DNA of 64,000 nt, taken from positions 1,240,001 through 1,304,000 of the forward strand of contig NW_026570224.1 of the NCBI RefSeq assembly GCF_019649055.1. Direction: 5' to 3'. Below, one piece after another: positions 13,001 to 26,280 of this stretch; within the stretch, counting starts at the first letter, position 1; every line of letters begins with the position of its first letter. The stretch is from Paramacrobiotus metropolitanus. Lineage: Eukaryota; Tardigrada; Eutardigrada; Parachela; Macrobiotidae. Under the pieces are notes generated by a model that saw only the letters and a program-made list of their open reading frames with translations, did no database searches and had not been told where the DNA came from. Both the position numbers and the translations under genes were made by a program.

Positions 13001-15200
13001 GATAAGATCTGCGGCTGCGTGGAACTATGGCGCGTTTTGTATTGTAATGATCTTCAAAACTTTCTTACTCTGGTTTTAGTGTATCAGTGAAATAGCTGAG
13101 TTATGCATACACGGACGTTTAATTGTTAAATTTGTTTTATTTTTGCGGTTACTGCTTGTGCAGGTGTGCTTAATCCAGTTTTAACTTACTGGACCCAATT
13201 TTAACTTACTGGAGAAACGTTGCTGGAGAACGTTTAGACATTTTAAGTACTTTACGGAAGCATTATTACTGGCACACAAACTGCAGCTGTTGACAATTAA
13301 AGTCCATTTAACAAAACTTTTAAAAATAATGTAACCAGCGTAGAAAATTTTCCAAGTGCATTCTTTAAAGGTTATAGTCGCCGTGTTGTTTGCATATGGT
13401 CTGAACGCTGGTACAATTATCGGCTGATATATGTAGCGTAATTACTGACGCTGGATGCTAAAGCATACGATCGTTCGGACTGGGTAGTGGGTAATAATCA
13501 CATGATATATTACATGTACAAGATGATGAGACGATCGCTACATGATTTTCATTTGATGTATAATTATTTTTCCTGTTGTCAGTTTTAGGGAAGACTCGTA
13601 ATATACGTATAAAGAATATCGCAAACTGCATCCATGCTTTGTGCTTGTTACAAAAACCGTCACTCAGAACACTAATTGTAAGGTTTGACTGAAACAATCT
13701 ACAAATAACGATGATTTATGACGAGGTGGTGTTGCGCAATACGCAGTTCACACGCTAGTTACTTTTGCTCTTCTGCTTAATTCTTGATCGGGTACTTCCA
13801 GATTTCGGAACAAAGCCAACTCTAGAAAGAAATGGGGTGCTGAATATGAGGATGTTGTAGAGGAACCGGCTGGACTCTGATCCTGAGGAGAAACACCTGA
13901 AACGAGAAGTAACTTGCAGTTCGCATTCGTCAGTGAATGATGTTTTCCTCGTTTTTTTGTTTTTAAGGTATGATCATCTTCTTTTTTGAAATTTTTAGAA
14001 TTGCTTTTGTTATGAGTAGTTTGGTTACGGAGACGGACCTTAAGTATAATCTTAAAGTAGTGAGTTCTTCGGCAGAATTCAGAGCGTGTAATGGTCGGTT
14101 TGTGAGTGCATGTGGTCGTTTGTAATTGTACATCTGTAAGCGTGGAGCAGTCGACGGGCTTTCTGTGAATGATTTACCTTGGTTGAAATCTTTGTTGTGT
14201 TGGCGCGGCTGCGAATTGTGTAATGTGAACATTCAAGGCAATCCGATCAAGCCCCTTGGTGCTTGCTGTTGAATTACTTCAGGGAATCTGAATTGGTCAG
14301 AGTTCTGATAGTGAATTACAGTGTATGTGAACTAAGTTTGTCTGAATTTGCTCTGCTTTTTTTCCACAAAAAGCATGTACTGTTTAAAATCAGAAAATGC
14401 CATGTTTCGCCCGAGAATTTTTCAACAGTGTGAAGTGCTGTTGTCACTGCAGTCTTCGATATGCATTGAAAACATCTACGCTTTTATATTTGTTATTTTG
14501 ATAATTCTGCATCCGCTGTGCGACGATATTCCTTAAACCACATTATTTAATAACAAGTTGCCAATGTTTTCTGAGAGGTTTTCACAATAAGCTAGCTACG
14601 GTAAGCGATCAATAAAGTGGAGGATCGTGTAATAGGCTATAAAATCTTTGTGGTACATTCGTCTTGATTTGAAAACCTGTCAGAAAATGGCGTAGTTTGC
14701 GCTTTGTATGGATTCTGGAAGCAGTATACCACCAGGTGTTTGAAATGCTTCGTGAACGGTGAACATGTGCAATCAGTTCTCTTGATTTATGGTTCCAACT
14801 CCGAGTGACTTACGAATTTTGTAAACTCTATATTGCGCTTGCAAAAGAATTGGGTGAACCTGTAGTGTTTCCATTGTTTTTGTCTGATTAATTTGAGCTC
14901 GTCTGCTCTGGATAGGCTTATCTTTGTTATGATTTACCGTTATTTATCACTTAACCTTCAGCATGTGAAATCATTAATGTGCACACCTGTACCAGTGGAA
15001 ACTGGGCTGAGGTTGCCGATTTTCGACAGGTTGTCTGACGCACGGAAAGTTATATAAAGTTATGTTTTTGACTATTTAAAATTTTCTTATTTCACGGAAC
15101 TTTTTCCGAAATGTTGTTAAGATGTGAACAATAAAAATTTTCTCCCGAGAAAGTTTGACAAGTGGCTGCTTAGAAAGTTAAGCAGTTATCTTAGGTATTT

Positions 15201-15410
15201 TCAAGAAGACCGGTACCAGTTGGTTGATCGATTGAGGCCAACAGAAAGTAAAATCTGTTGATAGGTTGGCTGCTGGTTATTGGCGGCCTTGTTTTGATCA
15301 TCAATTGTTTCTGGTGGGTCTTCGGACATGTCGACCTGATTTGCTATAGCTTGTTGTAGCTCGTTTAGATCGTTTGGGAATTTGGTGACTTCTTTGTCAT
15401 CCGATGACAT
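15201..15410 (-). CDS. Small acidic, Gln/Asn-rich hypothetical protein
   Basis: The reading frame encodes 69 aa starting MSSDDKEVTKFPNDLNELQQ. It is acidic in its first half and Gln/Asn/Thr-rich in its second (NKAANNQQPTYQQILLSVGL), with no hydrophobic segment. The amino-acid mix looks more protein-like than the other short frames in this gene-poor region. The ATG follows an AAC context. It may be a complete small protein or the first exon of a longer gene, since a GTACCG donor-like site lies just before its stop. I do not recognise a family. Confidence 0.3.
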   Translation of the reverse strand: MSSDDKEVTKFPNDLNELQQAIANQVDMSEDPPETIDDQNKAANNQQPTYQQILLSVGLNRSTNWYRSS

Positions 15411-16096
15411 GTTCTCGTTGCGAAGAAAACTCCTTAATACATTAGTTATATCGTAATATCTTGTCTTTTATGCCATTGAGTGCTGCATCGTGTCGTTGAC
15501 GAGTCTCTCTCGGCCCGGAAGAGTTCTACCACAACGGTAATATCACTAATGCATCATGTTTCTTGTATAATTCGCCGATCGGAATGCGATGAGGCTATAC
15601 GTTTTGGTGCAGTTAATAAGGAACTATTTGTGACGTCATCGCGGTGCATACTCGGTCGGCGACGGCGTGCATGAGCCAAGCGTGAGTTGCATAGATAGTC
15701 GAAACCTAAATTTTTGTGATTGGGAGATTTCATACGACAATTATACTGACTTGTGTCGTTGCAATATTTCAAATCAGAATTTGGGTTATATTCTATGGCA
15801 TAGAACATAATGTGACAAGCGCAATAGACCACCCATGCTTATTTGTTTGCTTCGAGTGGCTTTCGGTGGTTGTGTTTTTGCTTCGTGTTGTGCCTGTTTA
15901 TTGTGTTGGCGACTGTGACCGGCGAAAACTTTTTTACTTTCTTCTCCACACTAATGCATTCTTCCTGTATCATTGTTTTGCTTCTGTGTACTAATTCGAT
16001 AAGGATTGTTAGCTAAGTAGATGTGCTATTTTTTATCAAAACATTTATTTCTGGAAGGCCTTGATAGTCCTTGCGCTTAAGCTGGCTGTGGTACAA

Positions 16097-16142
16097 ATGG
16101 ACTATACAGATTCAGAACGGCAAATATTGGATGAATTTTTCT
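16097..16142 (+). other. Possible alternative first coding exon (MDYTDSERQILDEFF)
   Basis: An ATG in a good context (caaATGG) opens 15 codons of polar, protein-like sequence ending at a consensus donor (TTCT|gtaagt). It leaves one base of a codon. The acceptor tttccag at 19581 in the nuclear receptor exon supplies exactly the two bases needed and continues in its frame (GLNGVSQ). This would make an isoform with a different N-terminus. The phase match is suggestive but has a one-in-three chance of being accidental. Confidence 0.25.
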
Positions 16143-19100
16143 GTAAGTCTTTGATTACAGAGTTGAGATTTTGTGTTTTGTTTTAGTGCTGGATGTAAAA
16201 CAAATTTATCAGAAAGTGTTCAGCGGCCTGCTGGCTGCCAGTCTGCCATCCAGTCTGCCATAGGTTTTGACTACTACAAATAGTACCTACTAGTACTGTA
16301 TTTGTTGAGAACGAGTCAGTGTGAACGCTAATCAACTGTAACTGGGATTACAGTATTGTATAGTGTATTGTTATCTGGCTTATTTTTGTTGGGTTTGTGA
16401 TTTACCGTTACGGGGTATGCAGTATGGTATGCATATGCAGTATGATGGATCATGGACGTTACATTAATATTACGTTTTTGGTGGACAGCGGGCCGTAGAT
16501 ATGCGGTGTAGCCTCAGTGTAGGATATGAGAAAGCTTGATTACTGCATAATGCATATTGCATAACGTCTGCCATCTGGTGTTACCGTATGGCGTTTTATG
16601 GGTGGGCCTTGAAAAAGGTGGTACGAGTTTATGATAACCCAACCGCAGAAAGCGCGCGTTCCACTAGGGACACACCGTAGCCGGCGTAGCGTACTGTTTG
16701 TACTTCCGGCTTCCGCAGATTTTCGGGCATCGTCCCCCTCCGGTGTCCGTTGGACTCGTGTGAATTCTGATGCAATGAATGCAGCGTGGGCTGTGACTGG
16801 ACACATAACTTGCGCGTGCATTTCCGCACTTGCATGAACTTTACCAACGCTACGTGAGGCCCGGATGAACCGGCTTAATATTCAACTAATTCTCCTGCTT
16901 AACAAGTCAATAGCACCGCGATGGGTTTTGGCTTTCCATTGCTTAGAGAAAATAATTGTCAGGACAGTGGACAGCTGAGATAAGTTCATTTAACCTGGCA
17001 GCGTGCGCGGGGTTGAGCAAACCACTTGAACGGAAATCACGCTGATAGGGTATATGCAGTCGGTGTTCAAGGCGCAATGGTTCAGAGATGTAGTACCCGC
17101 GAGTCGCGATTGTACCGGGAGCCGCTGATGTGGGTACGCGGCATGATACGTCATTTGAAAATGAGCTGGGGCGATTGCTGTAAAAAAGCTTAGCTGCTCT
17201 CGAAATTTTTTTCCGCTGTTTGATAAGGATGACAGTGTTTATTTAGTAGAGAGAATAAATAATGTAAATTGTAAAGTTTTATACTTTTGCACTTAGAGGA
17301 ATGTTTTTACCCGAAAGGTTTCTAACTGTTTACTGTTGGGGTTAAATATTAATTAGAATTTTAGCAGCTCAAATACAGATTTTATGGGCTTGCAAACGAA
17401 GATTCTGAGAGCTTTTTTAATCAGATTCTGAGAGGTTTAACCTGTTATCCGCGTTTTAATTTTAGTTTCTATCAGCTGTTGTTTGTTTAAGTTTATGTTT
17501 CGAACTGCGCAACGCCTTAGGACTTCGACGAGAGAACAATCGGTGTTTAAATACAAACCGGTTTGGCTAGATTTCCAGCTAGATGTTTCCTTTTTTTAAA
17601 AATTATTCAGATGGTATCCTAATGTTCGGCCATCACTAGTAAGTAGTAATTTATCTACAGAATAGTGAGGCTTTAAAATGAACTGAGTCTTGTAATTCAG
17701 GAAAGTATTAAGGTCATCAAACGCATGGTATGGTGCCGGTGTCTAGCACTTCAGATAAGATAGTGTTGGGCCCAACAGTCATTCATTTTGGAAATTAATT
17801 AAGTTGACCAAAACTCGAACAATTAGTTCCCAAAACCTGAGCCACTGCAGCGTATGTATGCATAAGTTGCCATGTCGCGCAACAGTGCGTAACTGATTCA
17901 ACTGGTATTCGTCAAACTGCGGTATCCATCTGTAAGTAGCCATTTGGCTGATGCTGATTTAAATAAATTTAATTAGCAGCGACTTTGTTCTTAATTTGCT
18001 GTAATGTGAACACATTTCTAACTGCGAATTGAAATGCGGGTATCATGCAGGGGATGATATTAGGTAGATTAATCCGCGATGGAAGCACACGATGTAAATT
18101 ATAATGTGTGCTTTGCGGCACTTACCTTCACGGAATCTGTACGATCACCTCTTGACAAGATGAGGTCGTGTTTGTTATGTTAAGGAATTCGTCGATTCAG
18201 TTTTGACTGGTGTAATATGTTCTGCAAAGTGCATCAACCTACAAGTGGACTCGGTAATATTACCGCAGCTGTGACATAATAGTTTTGTTATTGTTCATAC
18301 ACAGGTTAATTTCGCAGTAATCCATCAAAAGCTATGGATTATTTTTTGTGCATACATGATACTGAACATATCGGTTAGATGAACTATCGCTCACGTATAA
18401 ATGTATACTTTTGATAAGAATTTCAGGTAATTGGGCCTATGTTTTGTATTGTGTACTCACGCAAATCAAATGTAGGAATTAAAAGATGCATTTTCGGCAG
18501 CGTTTAAAATACTAATAAATATATTATTTTAGTGAGTAATAAACCACTGAAAACAGTTTTTGTTGGCGGCAGTTAATTTTTCATAAATTTGACATCTGGG
18601 TGTGTAAAAGATGAATGCTAACCTTCAGCGATCATGATATGGAAGTGTGTTTTGCTGTCACATAGGCATGCAAGGAATCGTTACAAATGCAGTACTCGTA
18701 CTAAATATAAATAATTATTATATGATATAAACCTCAGATAAAGCTGTCAGCCCAGTTTCAGAATGTGCATTTACTTTTACCATGGTTTCTACTCTGTTTT
18801 TATGAAACGTTTGAACTTTCTACGCAAGTTCTGCGTGACAGCTCATGGATAGCTGTAATATATTGTACAGTACTGTAGTTGTTAATATTAATCTTTGGAG
18901 GATGAAAATGAAATTAATAAAGTGTATTTGACGGGGGCTGATAAATGTACGAGAACGCTTGGCAGTCATTTTATTACAAAATGGGAATATCATTAAGTTG
19001 CTTAGCCTTTTAGAAATTATACACTGGAAGTGATAATAATTATGTCGATTTCATCGAGAATTCGTACAGGATAAATTATTAACTTGGAGGTGGGCGATCT

Positions 19101-19523
19101 GATCTATCGTCTTTGCTAAAATATTTTAGGACTGCCATTTTTGTTGTAATATGCATATCTATATAAGTTCGTACAAACGCTTTGCTCCAATCGGTGACGT
19201 TATTTTGAACGTACGGTTGTGATTTGCCGCGGTACGAGACGGCTGACTACACATGCATACACACCACGAACACAGTGCAGTGTTGTTGGCCGCGATTTGA
19301 TAATAGACCACATTTTCCGCCCGCATATTGCACAATCTCCTACAAACTGGTGGCTAGCGCAGAGAAACGGCATTAACCTCGAGTGTCCTCAGTATCCGAT
19401 CTATTAGCGTGCAGGTCGTTGCCTAATATTACCTCGCACTCGAAACTCTTTTTCGGAGAATTGCTTTTTTGCGAAATAGTATTCTGATAGATGCAACTGT
19501 ATTGAAAACTACAAATTCGCGCG
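16143..19523. other. Noncoding region upstream of the nuclear receptor
   Basis: This 3.4-kb stretch has no supportable coding exon. It includes a more GC-rich, CpG-bearing patch around 16.60-16.86 kb and another around 19.2-19.4 kb, either of which might be promoter-proximal. An in-frame TGA lies 18 bases before the receptor's ATG, which fixes that start for the unspliced leader. Confidence 0.4.
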
Positions 19524-22500
19524 ATGTCATCGTGTCGCATGGTTGACATGCAGATGGGACTAAATTATCCTATGTTTCCAGGCGGTCTAAATGGTGTCAG
19601 CCAGTCTGGACTGCACGTGAACGGACTGGGTCCACCGGGTGGCACAGTGGTCAATACGGTCAACCAGACCATTCCTCAGATTCCTGATACCAGCAACATG
19701 TCGTATGGAGGGCTGACCTATCCGCCGGTCTGCTCCACATACTCGGTGGGGAATTTAACACAGTTCACCATGAATACTCCTTCCCAGTGCCTGGTGTGTG
19801 GGGATACGAAATCACTTGGTAAAAACTACGGCGGCTGGACGTGCACGGGCTGCAAGTCGTTTTTTCGTCGCTGCATCGAAAAGCAGACAGTCCCGCGGTG
19901 TAAGTACGGCGGACAATGCGAAATCGATCTGTTCATGAGGAGAAAATGCCCAGAGTGTCGGTTAAAAAAGTGTTTTCGTATTGGGATGCGGATGGATTTG
20001 GTCGCGCGGGATGATCCGAATACTCCGAAGAATCCCGATGAGGGAGAGAATGTTAAGCCACCTGATCATCGGTCCCCTGCCAGCTCGACATCCAGTCCGG
20101 CTCCCGCTGTGGTAACAACGGCTGGATCGGTGAGCTCGCCGGCCTCTGTGACGCACAGTGCATGTGACGCCAGTCTCGCCTCCCTACCGGAACATCCTCA
20201 CCAACAGACTATTAAAATTATCACGTATTACCAGGAGATATTTGATATACCCAGTACGGATGATATTCAAAAACTGACCAATTTTGCCTTCACGGGTGAT
20301 GTCCAGTTCGACAAACAACGGGGATTCGAGCATTTCGCCGAGCTTACCATACTAGCCGGTAAGTTGATATTGATTTATTGCTTATATTTTATTTGTAAGT
20401 TTTGTTGCTACTTGTAGGATTATGTGCATATATTAGCACAAGACGTTCTATATTTGCTGCCTAGTTATCCCAATACGAAAACACTTCTGTACTTTAGTTT
20501 TTAAACAGCTCATAGCATATCCATATTTTTTCTTTTTTTTTAGACTTCAGTTGGTTTTGTTATTTTTGATGTGAATTAGTTTTTTAACTTTTTCCCCCCT
20601 TACTCTTTGCGTTAGAAAAAGTATATTTAATTTATTTTCTTTGAACTGTAATGGATTTTCTTTTGATGTAATCGCTTGGTCTGGTTAATTATTATGGAAA
20701 CAGATTTGCATTGTTTAACATTTTTGGGTTGATATCGTCAATAAACGGACGATAAGTGATAGTGGAGTGGTTTGAGCAATTAGGAGATGTCAGTTAAGAT
20801 GGCACCCGTTCTGTTGCACGAGGACACTCAGAAGGGGAAAGTAGGTTGGCTAAATATTATACTATTTATATTTCTTAATTATGATACATCTCCGGCGCTC
20901 AAGTTAGAATGGAAGATGATCTAAAGTAAGCATAGGCGAGGACTAGCGGACTGTCGCTTCTGCGATGATTGACAGTTTTAAAACACAAGATCCGTGGTGA
21001 CTAATGACGTCACAGCGGAAGTTGAGCGCTACAACGGGACAGCGTTTCGGATTCAGCGATAATGTATGGAAATTGCTAATATTAATTACGAACTTTCACT
21101 GGGCGCTCCCATATTTGATAACGCATAGCAGGAGAGCGAGAGAGAAACAATTATGTTTTTATGGCGCAAATACTTGCTCATGGTCCGCCGCTTGTAATAT
21201 CACACCAATAGCGAGAAACTGGGTCAGTAGAGTTTAACATACAGGCCTAATGGAATGCTGGTATGTTTTCTTACGTAATGAACCTTTGGAGCGCGACGGT
21301 GGTTTTCGGTACTAGAGTGCGCGTAAATGGTTTCAGTGATTCGATAGACAAGTAAAGTATACCAATAATGTAGTATGTGGCTATTTGTAGCCTTAGACCA
21401 GCTCGTGCGCTGGTGCACATATTGGGTTTAGCTGTGTTGTACAATGTAGTTGAGAAATAAGTATAAGTATATCACTGAGAACCCTTACTGAAACAATGGA
21501 ATTTCGGCTAATTGTATGTAGGTTATAAGCGTTTTTGTGGTTGGTGCGTCTGTATTTGTGCGAGCGTGTGCGAAATCGGTCAGTGGAGGGTCTCTTGGTC
21601 CAATTACCAACTGGTTTGGCGAAGAACCGCGACAGTCTACTGTATCTATGAATCACATAATTATTTAAAATTAGCGGCTCATCATGTGAAAAAAATCTTC
21701 GTAAACGTTTTAAACGGAGTTTGAGTATGCTGTATATGTACTTTCCTAAACTACAGTCTACAGTATTATCTTAAGTTGTCAATAAAAAAAATAAATGAAT
21801 TGTTTTGAAAGTTTTTTTGGAATTGGATTAGATAATTTTTCATGCGATGTTTGAATTCTGAAGCGCTAATGCAAAAGAAGTGTCAACAGCTTCTAAACAT
21901 GAAACCTACTTTTGAAGAATTGTTTGAAAGCATTTATGTTCTAATAATCATTATTTCTACTGTCATGTAAAATCGATTTTTTTCGAAACTCGTGCATTAT
22001 AGTGGGCGTAGTCTCGGTGTGCCACAGTTGAAGAAGCAAAGTGAATGTTTATTGAGTGCCTTCCTGACCCAGAAACTGGGGCTTCGTTTGGGTCTTGTGC
22101 TGTGTAACCGTATATGTCGTTCATATATATATATGCTTTTGTTGACATAGTGAGCCGGGGGTGCTTGAATGCTGCAATATACCCATTACTGATTACTTAA
22201 CAATCAATTTGCTTCCCGTTTAAGGCAAACGTTGGCCTACTGAAGGTTTCTGTATACGAGATAAGGCACAAACGGGGTTATATTGTTGGACATGCCGCGA
22301 TAAGTGGTTTGACTAGTGAGAAAAATACCAGAAAATAGAACTGGATAACCTGATTTGCGTCAGCCGGGAAAAATCTATTGTGGTTTTTCTCTCCACTGGT
22401 GATGGCTTAATTCAGTGTGAAATATTTTCGAGTTTTTTGAAATTCCGCAAATAACGCACTAATAAACTGAAAGTTAACTTCGGTGCTATGTTGTGTAGTC

Positions 22501-24491
22501 ACTGCCCTATACGTTTCACAAAATTTGTTCTCATGTTTGAGATTATTGTTAACCTCTAACCATAAGGTCCGCAGCAGAAGTGCAGGACTAGATAATGTAG
22601 CGATAATCATCTGGTAGCTATAATTTGACCATCAGTTGAGCACCATCATTGAGCAACGATAATCTGACAGTCTCAACGAGCTCCAAGATGGTTTTCTCAG
22701 CTTTAGCGCTGAGATTAACGATTTCTGTATAACCAAAAAATGGATTTTGCTTACACTGCGTAGTGACAAATCTAGTGGCCTTAAACGCTAGGGTAGTGTT
22801 CTCTGATTATGCAAATTGTTTGTACAAACTTATCGTGTGGCCAGGTGGAATTTAATTTTTTTGCAGAATTTTGCAAATTGGTGTTTGCTTTTTGATTTCA
22901 GTACGTTTCAGGCACTATGACGGATATCGAATAGTGTTTTTTGCTCAGACGTGGCCTTGCCCAGGTGGAAGGCTTGTTTTTAAATTTGGGCATATGTATG
23001 TGTGTTAGGAAAGTGTTCTTTGGACCCGTTAGTTTTATTAACACTAGCACTAACCAGTAACCAATAAGATAATTTGATGCGAATTAAATTATGAATAATT
23101 CACATCGAAACTGTAGGAGGAAAGTGTGTATCGATTGTCATAATTACCTGCTGTTCATTGTTCCAGATGCGTCGTGATAATTTTGTTCAGAGAAAACCAA
23201 ATTTGCTTTTGTTGGTTGATGCACCTGCATATGTGCGCGTGTTTCATGTTGAAAGAAAAAGATGGTATTTTGAGAATGAGGGTATTCTTCTGCCGTTGCT
23301 CAATAACCCACCGAATTGGTAATGATGTTTAATGTCTACAGCGGCGCGCGAAGTTGGTATAGCGGAGTTTTTATGGAAAAGTGGTGTTCTATGGCTCGAA
23401 GCAAGTTCGTTGCCGGTCGACGCTGACCGCATTCTCGCCGGCATATTGTCGCGACCCAGCTGTGCGATGTAGTCGAAAGCTTGAACAGAAATTATTGAGA
23501 ACTTTTTGTGTTGGCTTATGTTTTGTGAACATGGTAATAAACGGATGCCCCGGTGATTTGTAAAAGAGGTTTTATTGTATTTGATCCATTTAGACTGCAC
23601 AGCGTAGACTCATGACGGAACACACAAGTGCTTTTGTTTAGTATGTAATATGTGTGACTGTATCCACGAACAACTGTTTTAAAATTTTGTCAACGAAAAG
23701 GTTTTTGTAGTTGTCAGTACAGTGAATTAAAGCGAAAACAGGGCCGATTTTACTGAATTATGATAAATATTGCTCCCGTTTGTAGTCTCTCTATCACGTA
23801 CAGTAAGAAGTGACAGGAAAATTGTATAGCTAACTTATTTTCGTAAACTGAAATGTCGTGAACTTCTAATATTCATTTCTTTCTGTGGGCACGAAATGTG
23901 AAATTTCGTTCTAAACTTTTAATGAAGATTTTATCTGTTATAGTGCAATTGGTTGTACGGTTCGCCAAACATTTACCGGGATTCGACACACTGGTCCTGA
24001 ATGATCAGCTGGTGCTGTTAAAGGAGAGCTCCGTGGAGGTTCTTCAGCTGCGCACGGCACGCCGCTACGACGTGTCCACCGACAGCATCCTTTTCTCTTC
24101 CAATCACGCCATTACAAGGGAATGTTATAAAAGCGTCATGATGTCTAATTGTGCACACAGTATCTACAATTTTTGCCGGCATGTCGTGAATCAGAAAGTG
24201 GACAATGTGGAATATGCACTGTTGACGGCGCTGGTAATCTTCTCACCGCGACCCGACCTGGAAAACCTGCCGGCCGTGCTGAAATGGCAGGAAATGTATT
24301 TGGATATTTTTCAAGATTACGTGAAGATGCGACGCAACAGCGAACCGAATGCATTGGCCAAATTGCTGATGATACTGACCAAATTAAGGTCACTGGGTTC
24401 GGATTTCAATGAGATGTTGTTCTCTTTGAAACTCGAAAATCGTAAATTGCCGCCGTTATTGGAAGAAATTTGGATTAGTAGACCGGTATAA
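19524..24491 (+). CDS. EcR-like: Ecdysone-receptor-like nuclear receptor with an altered P-box
   Basis: This is a ligand-regulated transcription factor of the NR1 group. Exons 19524-20358 and 23944-24491 join in phase (G|TG) to give 460 aa. The N-terminal region (1-88) is Gly/Pro/Thr-rich. The DNA-binding domain spans C89-C150 with all eight zinc cysteines, followed by GMRMDLV. The hinge (about 165-225) is Ser/Pro-rich. The ligand-binding domain matches EcR closely: LTILAVQLVVRFAKHLPGFD, TARRYDVSTDSILFSSN, KVDNVEYALLTALVIFS, AKLLMILTKLRSLG and LKLENRKLPPLLEEIW, the last being the end used for coactivator binding. The P-box reads CTGCKS, whereas EcR and most NR1 receptors have CEGCKG. The spacing between the second and third cysteines is one residue longer than in EcR as I recall it. 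The 3.6-kb intron shows no coding. An AATAAA at 25340-25345 may end the mRNA. Confidence 0.85.
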
Positions 24492-26280
24492 CGCTGGCGT
24501 TGATGTCCATAGTTTATCGTCGTTTTCACTACTACTTTCTTCTCATTTGGAACGAAACAACCCGGTTGATTGCACACTTTCGTTATGGATGGATTTTGTG
24601 AAAAGGGGGGATGCAGACGCATTTTTGGTAGAAAACGAGATATTCTACGCACCAGATGCTTTAATTGGGGGAAGGAAAATGTGTGTAATTATTTATATGG
24701 TTCGATTATTTAATCTGTTGTGGAACAGCGAACTCTCTCTTACTTTCTCACTTTTCCTGGACAAAGTTATGGACACACAGGGTGGAAGGATTTTGTAGGA
24801 GAATGCTGATCCGGTTGTATGCTTCCCCCGTTGGTTTTACCAAAGTATTCAAGATAAGCCCGAGACTGGATCCGGTTCGTCGTTGTATTCGGATCACATT
24901 ATAGACTGACTGTCTCCCGGGATACTACATTCTTCGTGTGTGCTACGCTGTCCGTGCCTGCCTTACAAAATGTACCTGTTTATTTAATGGAGCAACTACT
25001 GCCATGCACATGCGCCCGGCAAAGAATAGTATCATCTCATGACCGGTTTTTTTTAAAATTGTACATTCGAACGCTTTTAACTCTGGGTATAGCCGTTTTT
25101 AATCATTTGTACATTATGTTTTTGGATTTCTTTTTACCGGGTTCTGTGCATTTTTAATGGATTTTTATTTGCTTTTATGACAGCTTAAGCTTGTGTATGT
25201 TGCTGATATATGACTCTCTTTTTTTATTATTGGTATTTTATATGTTCCCGGTTTTCTCTTACTGATTAGCTCATGTTTCTTTTTGTTCTGTTCTTCCTTT
25301 TTAGACGAGAAGTCTGTATATTATTCCTTTCTTTTTTTAAATAAAGCACTGCAGTATTTGGTACGCACTGTATTTGCAGTATTTGATACGCACTGTAGAT
25401 GCTGTTGATCTGACTTCCCACAGGTGCAAAGCGAAAAACCAGGATAATATCTATAAACAAGAAACAGCTGCGGCTTCGGGTTCAGTTTGGAGTGAATTGT
25501 TACATTAGGAAAGTGCACCGCTGTTGGATGGCATCGAAAGACCGAAAAATGCGGGAAACCCAAATCTGGTTCCCGCAGAATTTCGCCAAACAGTTTATTG
25601 AGTTTAGTTGAATAAACCGTTTGCCGAGGGTGCTTAAAAACTTTAAAAAAAATTTCCCTTTTTTAATATTTTTATGTGTTCATTATGTAAATACAATTTT
25701 CAAAATTCATTTCCATGTGTTTAAAAGTACTACTTAACATCATTAATGCGTGACCGACGTAACCGACAGAAGTCCGTTTTCTTGAACATGGAGGACCCCT
25801 TCGCTTCGGTCAATAATAGCACTACTCTATAATTATAATACTACTCTCTATTAATAAGAATAAGCCTAATAAACGTCAATGATGTGACCTTTAAAGTTTA
25901 AACAAATGCTCCATCCATATTGGTCCAGTGCAGCTTACCTACTCCAATAAATAATCACGAAGCAGACTTTGGCTGTTGTTACAATGCTGTTGTGTAAAAA
26001 CTCCAGGCGTTATACATATTATATAGTACGAAGGATTTAGACGAAGATTTGTAAAACTACAATTCCTTGTCATAATTGTAAGATTAACTAATAAGTACGA
26101 TAATGAAGGTACGAAAGTTTGCATGTATGCATGCTTCAATCGAATAGTCAAATAATGGCAATTGCTTTTTTTTATTCATAAGAGTACAGCACATCGGGAA
26201 CCGATGATATTCACGTTCTTATATGCCGCAGCAATCTGCATAGACATTTTATATTAGGGAGTTTACAAGAGAACCTTATA
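24492..26280. other. Receptor 3' UTR and convergent spacer
   Basis: No coding signal was found. The stretch contains a candidate AATAAA (25340-25345) for the nuclear receptor, a 25-bp tandem duplication (25351-25400), and on the minus strand an AATAAA (plus TTTATT at 26171-26176) about 105 bp beyond the teashirt-like stop. Confidence 0.45.
25351..25400. repeat. 25-bp tandem duplication
   Basis: Two adjacent 25-bp copies begin GCAGTATTTGRTACGCACTG and differ at a few positions. They sit just after a possible polyadenylation signal. Confidence 0.85.

Larger units (their letters stand above)
8273..16096. other. Gene-poor interval upstream of the nuclear receptor
   Basis: Only short, unconvincing reading frames are present, and the DNA is AT-rich with scattered TACTGTA and ACGAGTA words. 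It should hold the PLK4 3' UTR at its left. Separate entries cover a spliced-exon-like segment (9901-10019) and a small minus-strand reading frame (15201-15410). There is a short direct repeat of a TTTTAACTTACTGGA word near 13.18-13.22 kb. I see no protein-coding gene that I can defend. Confidence 0.5.
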
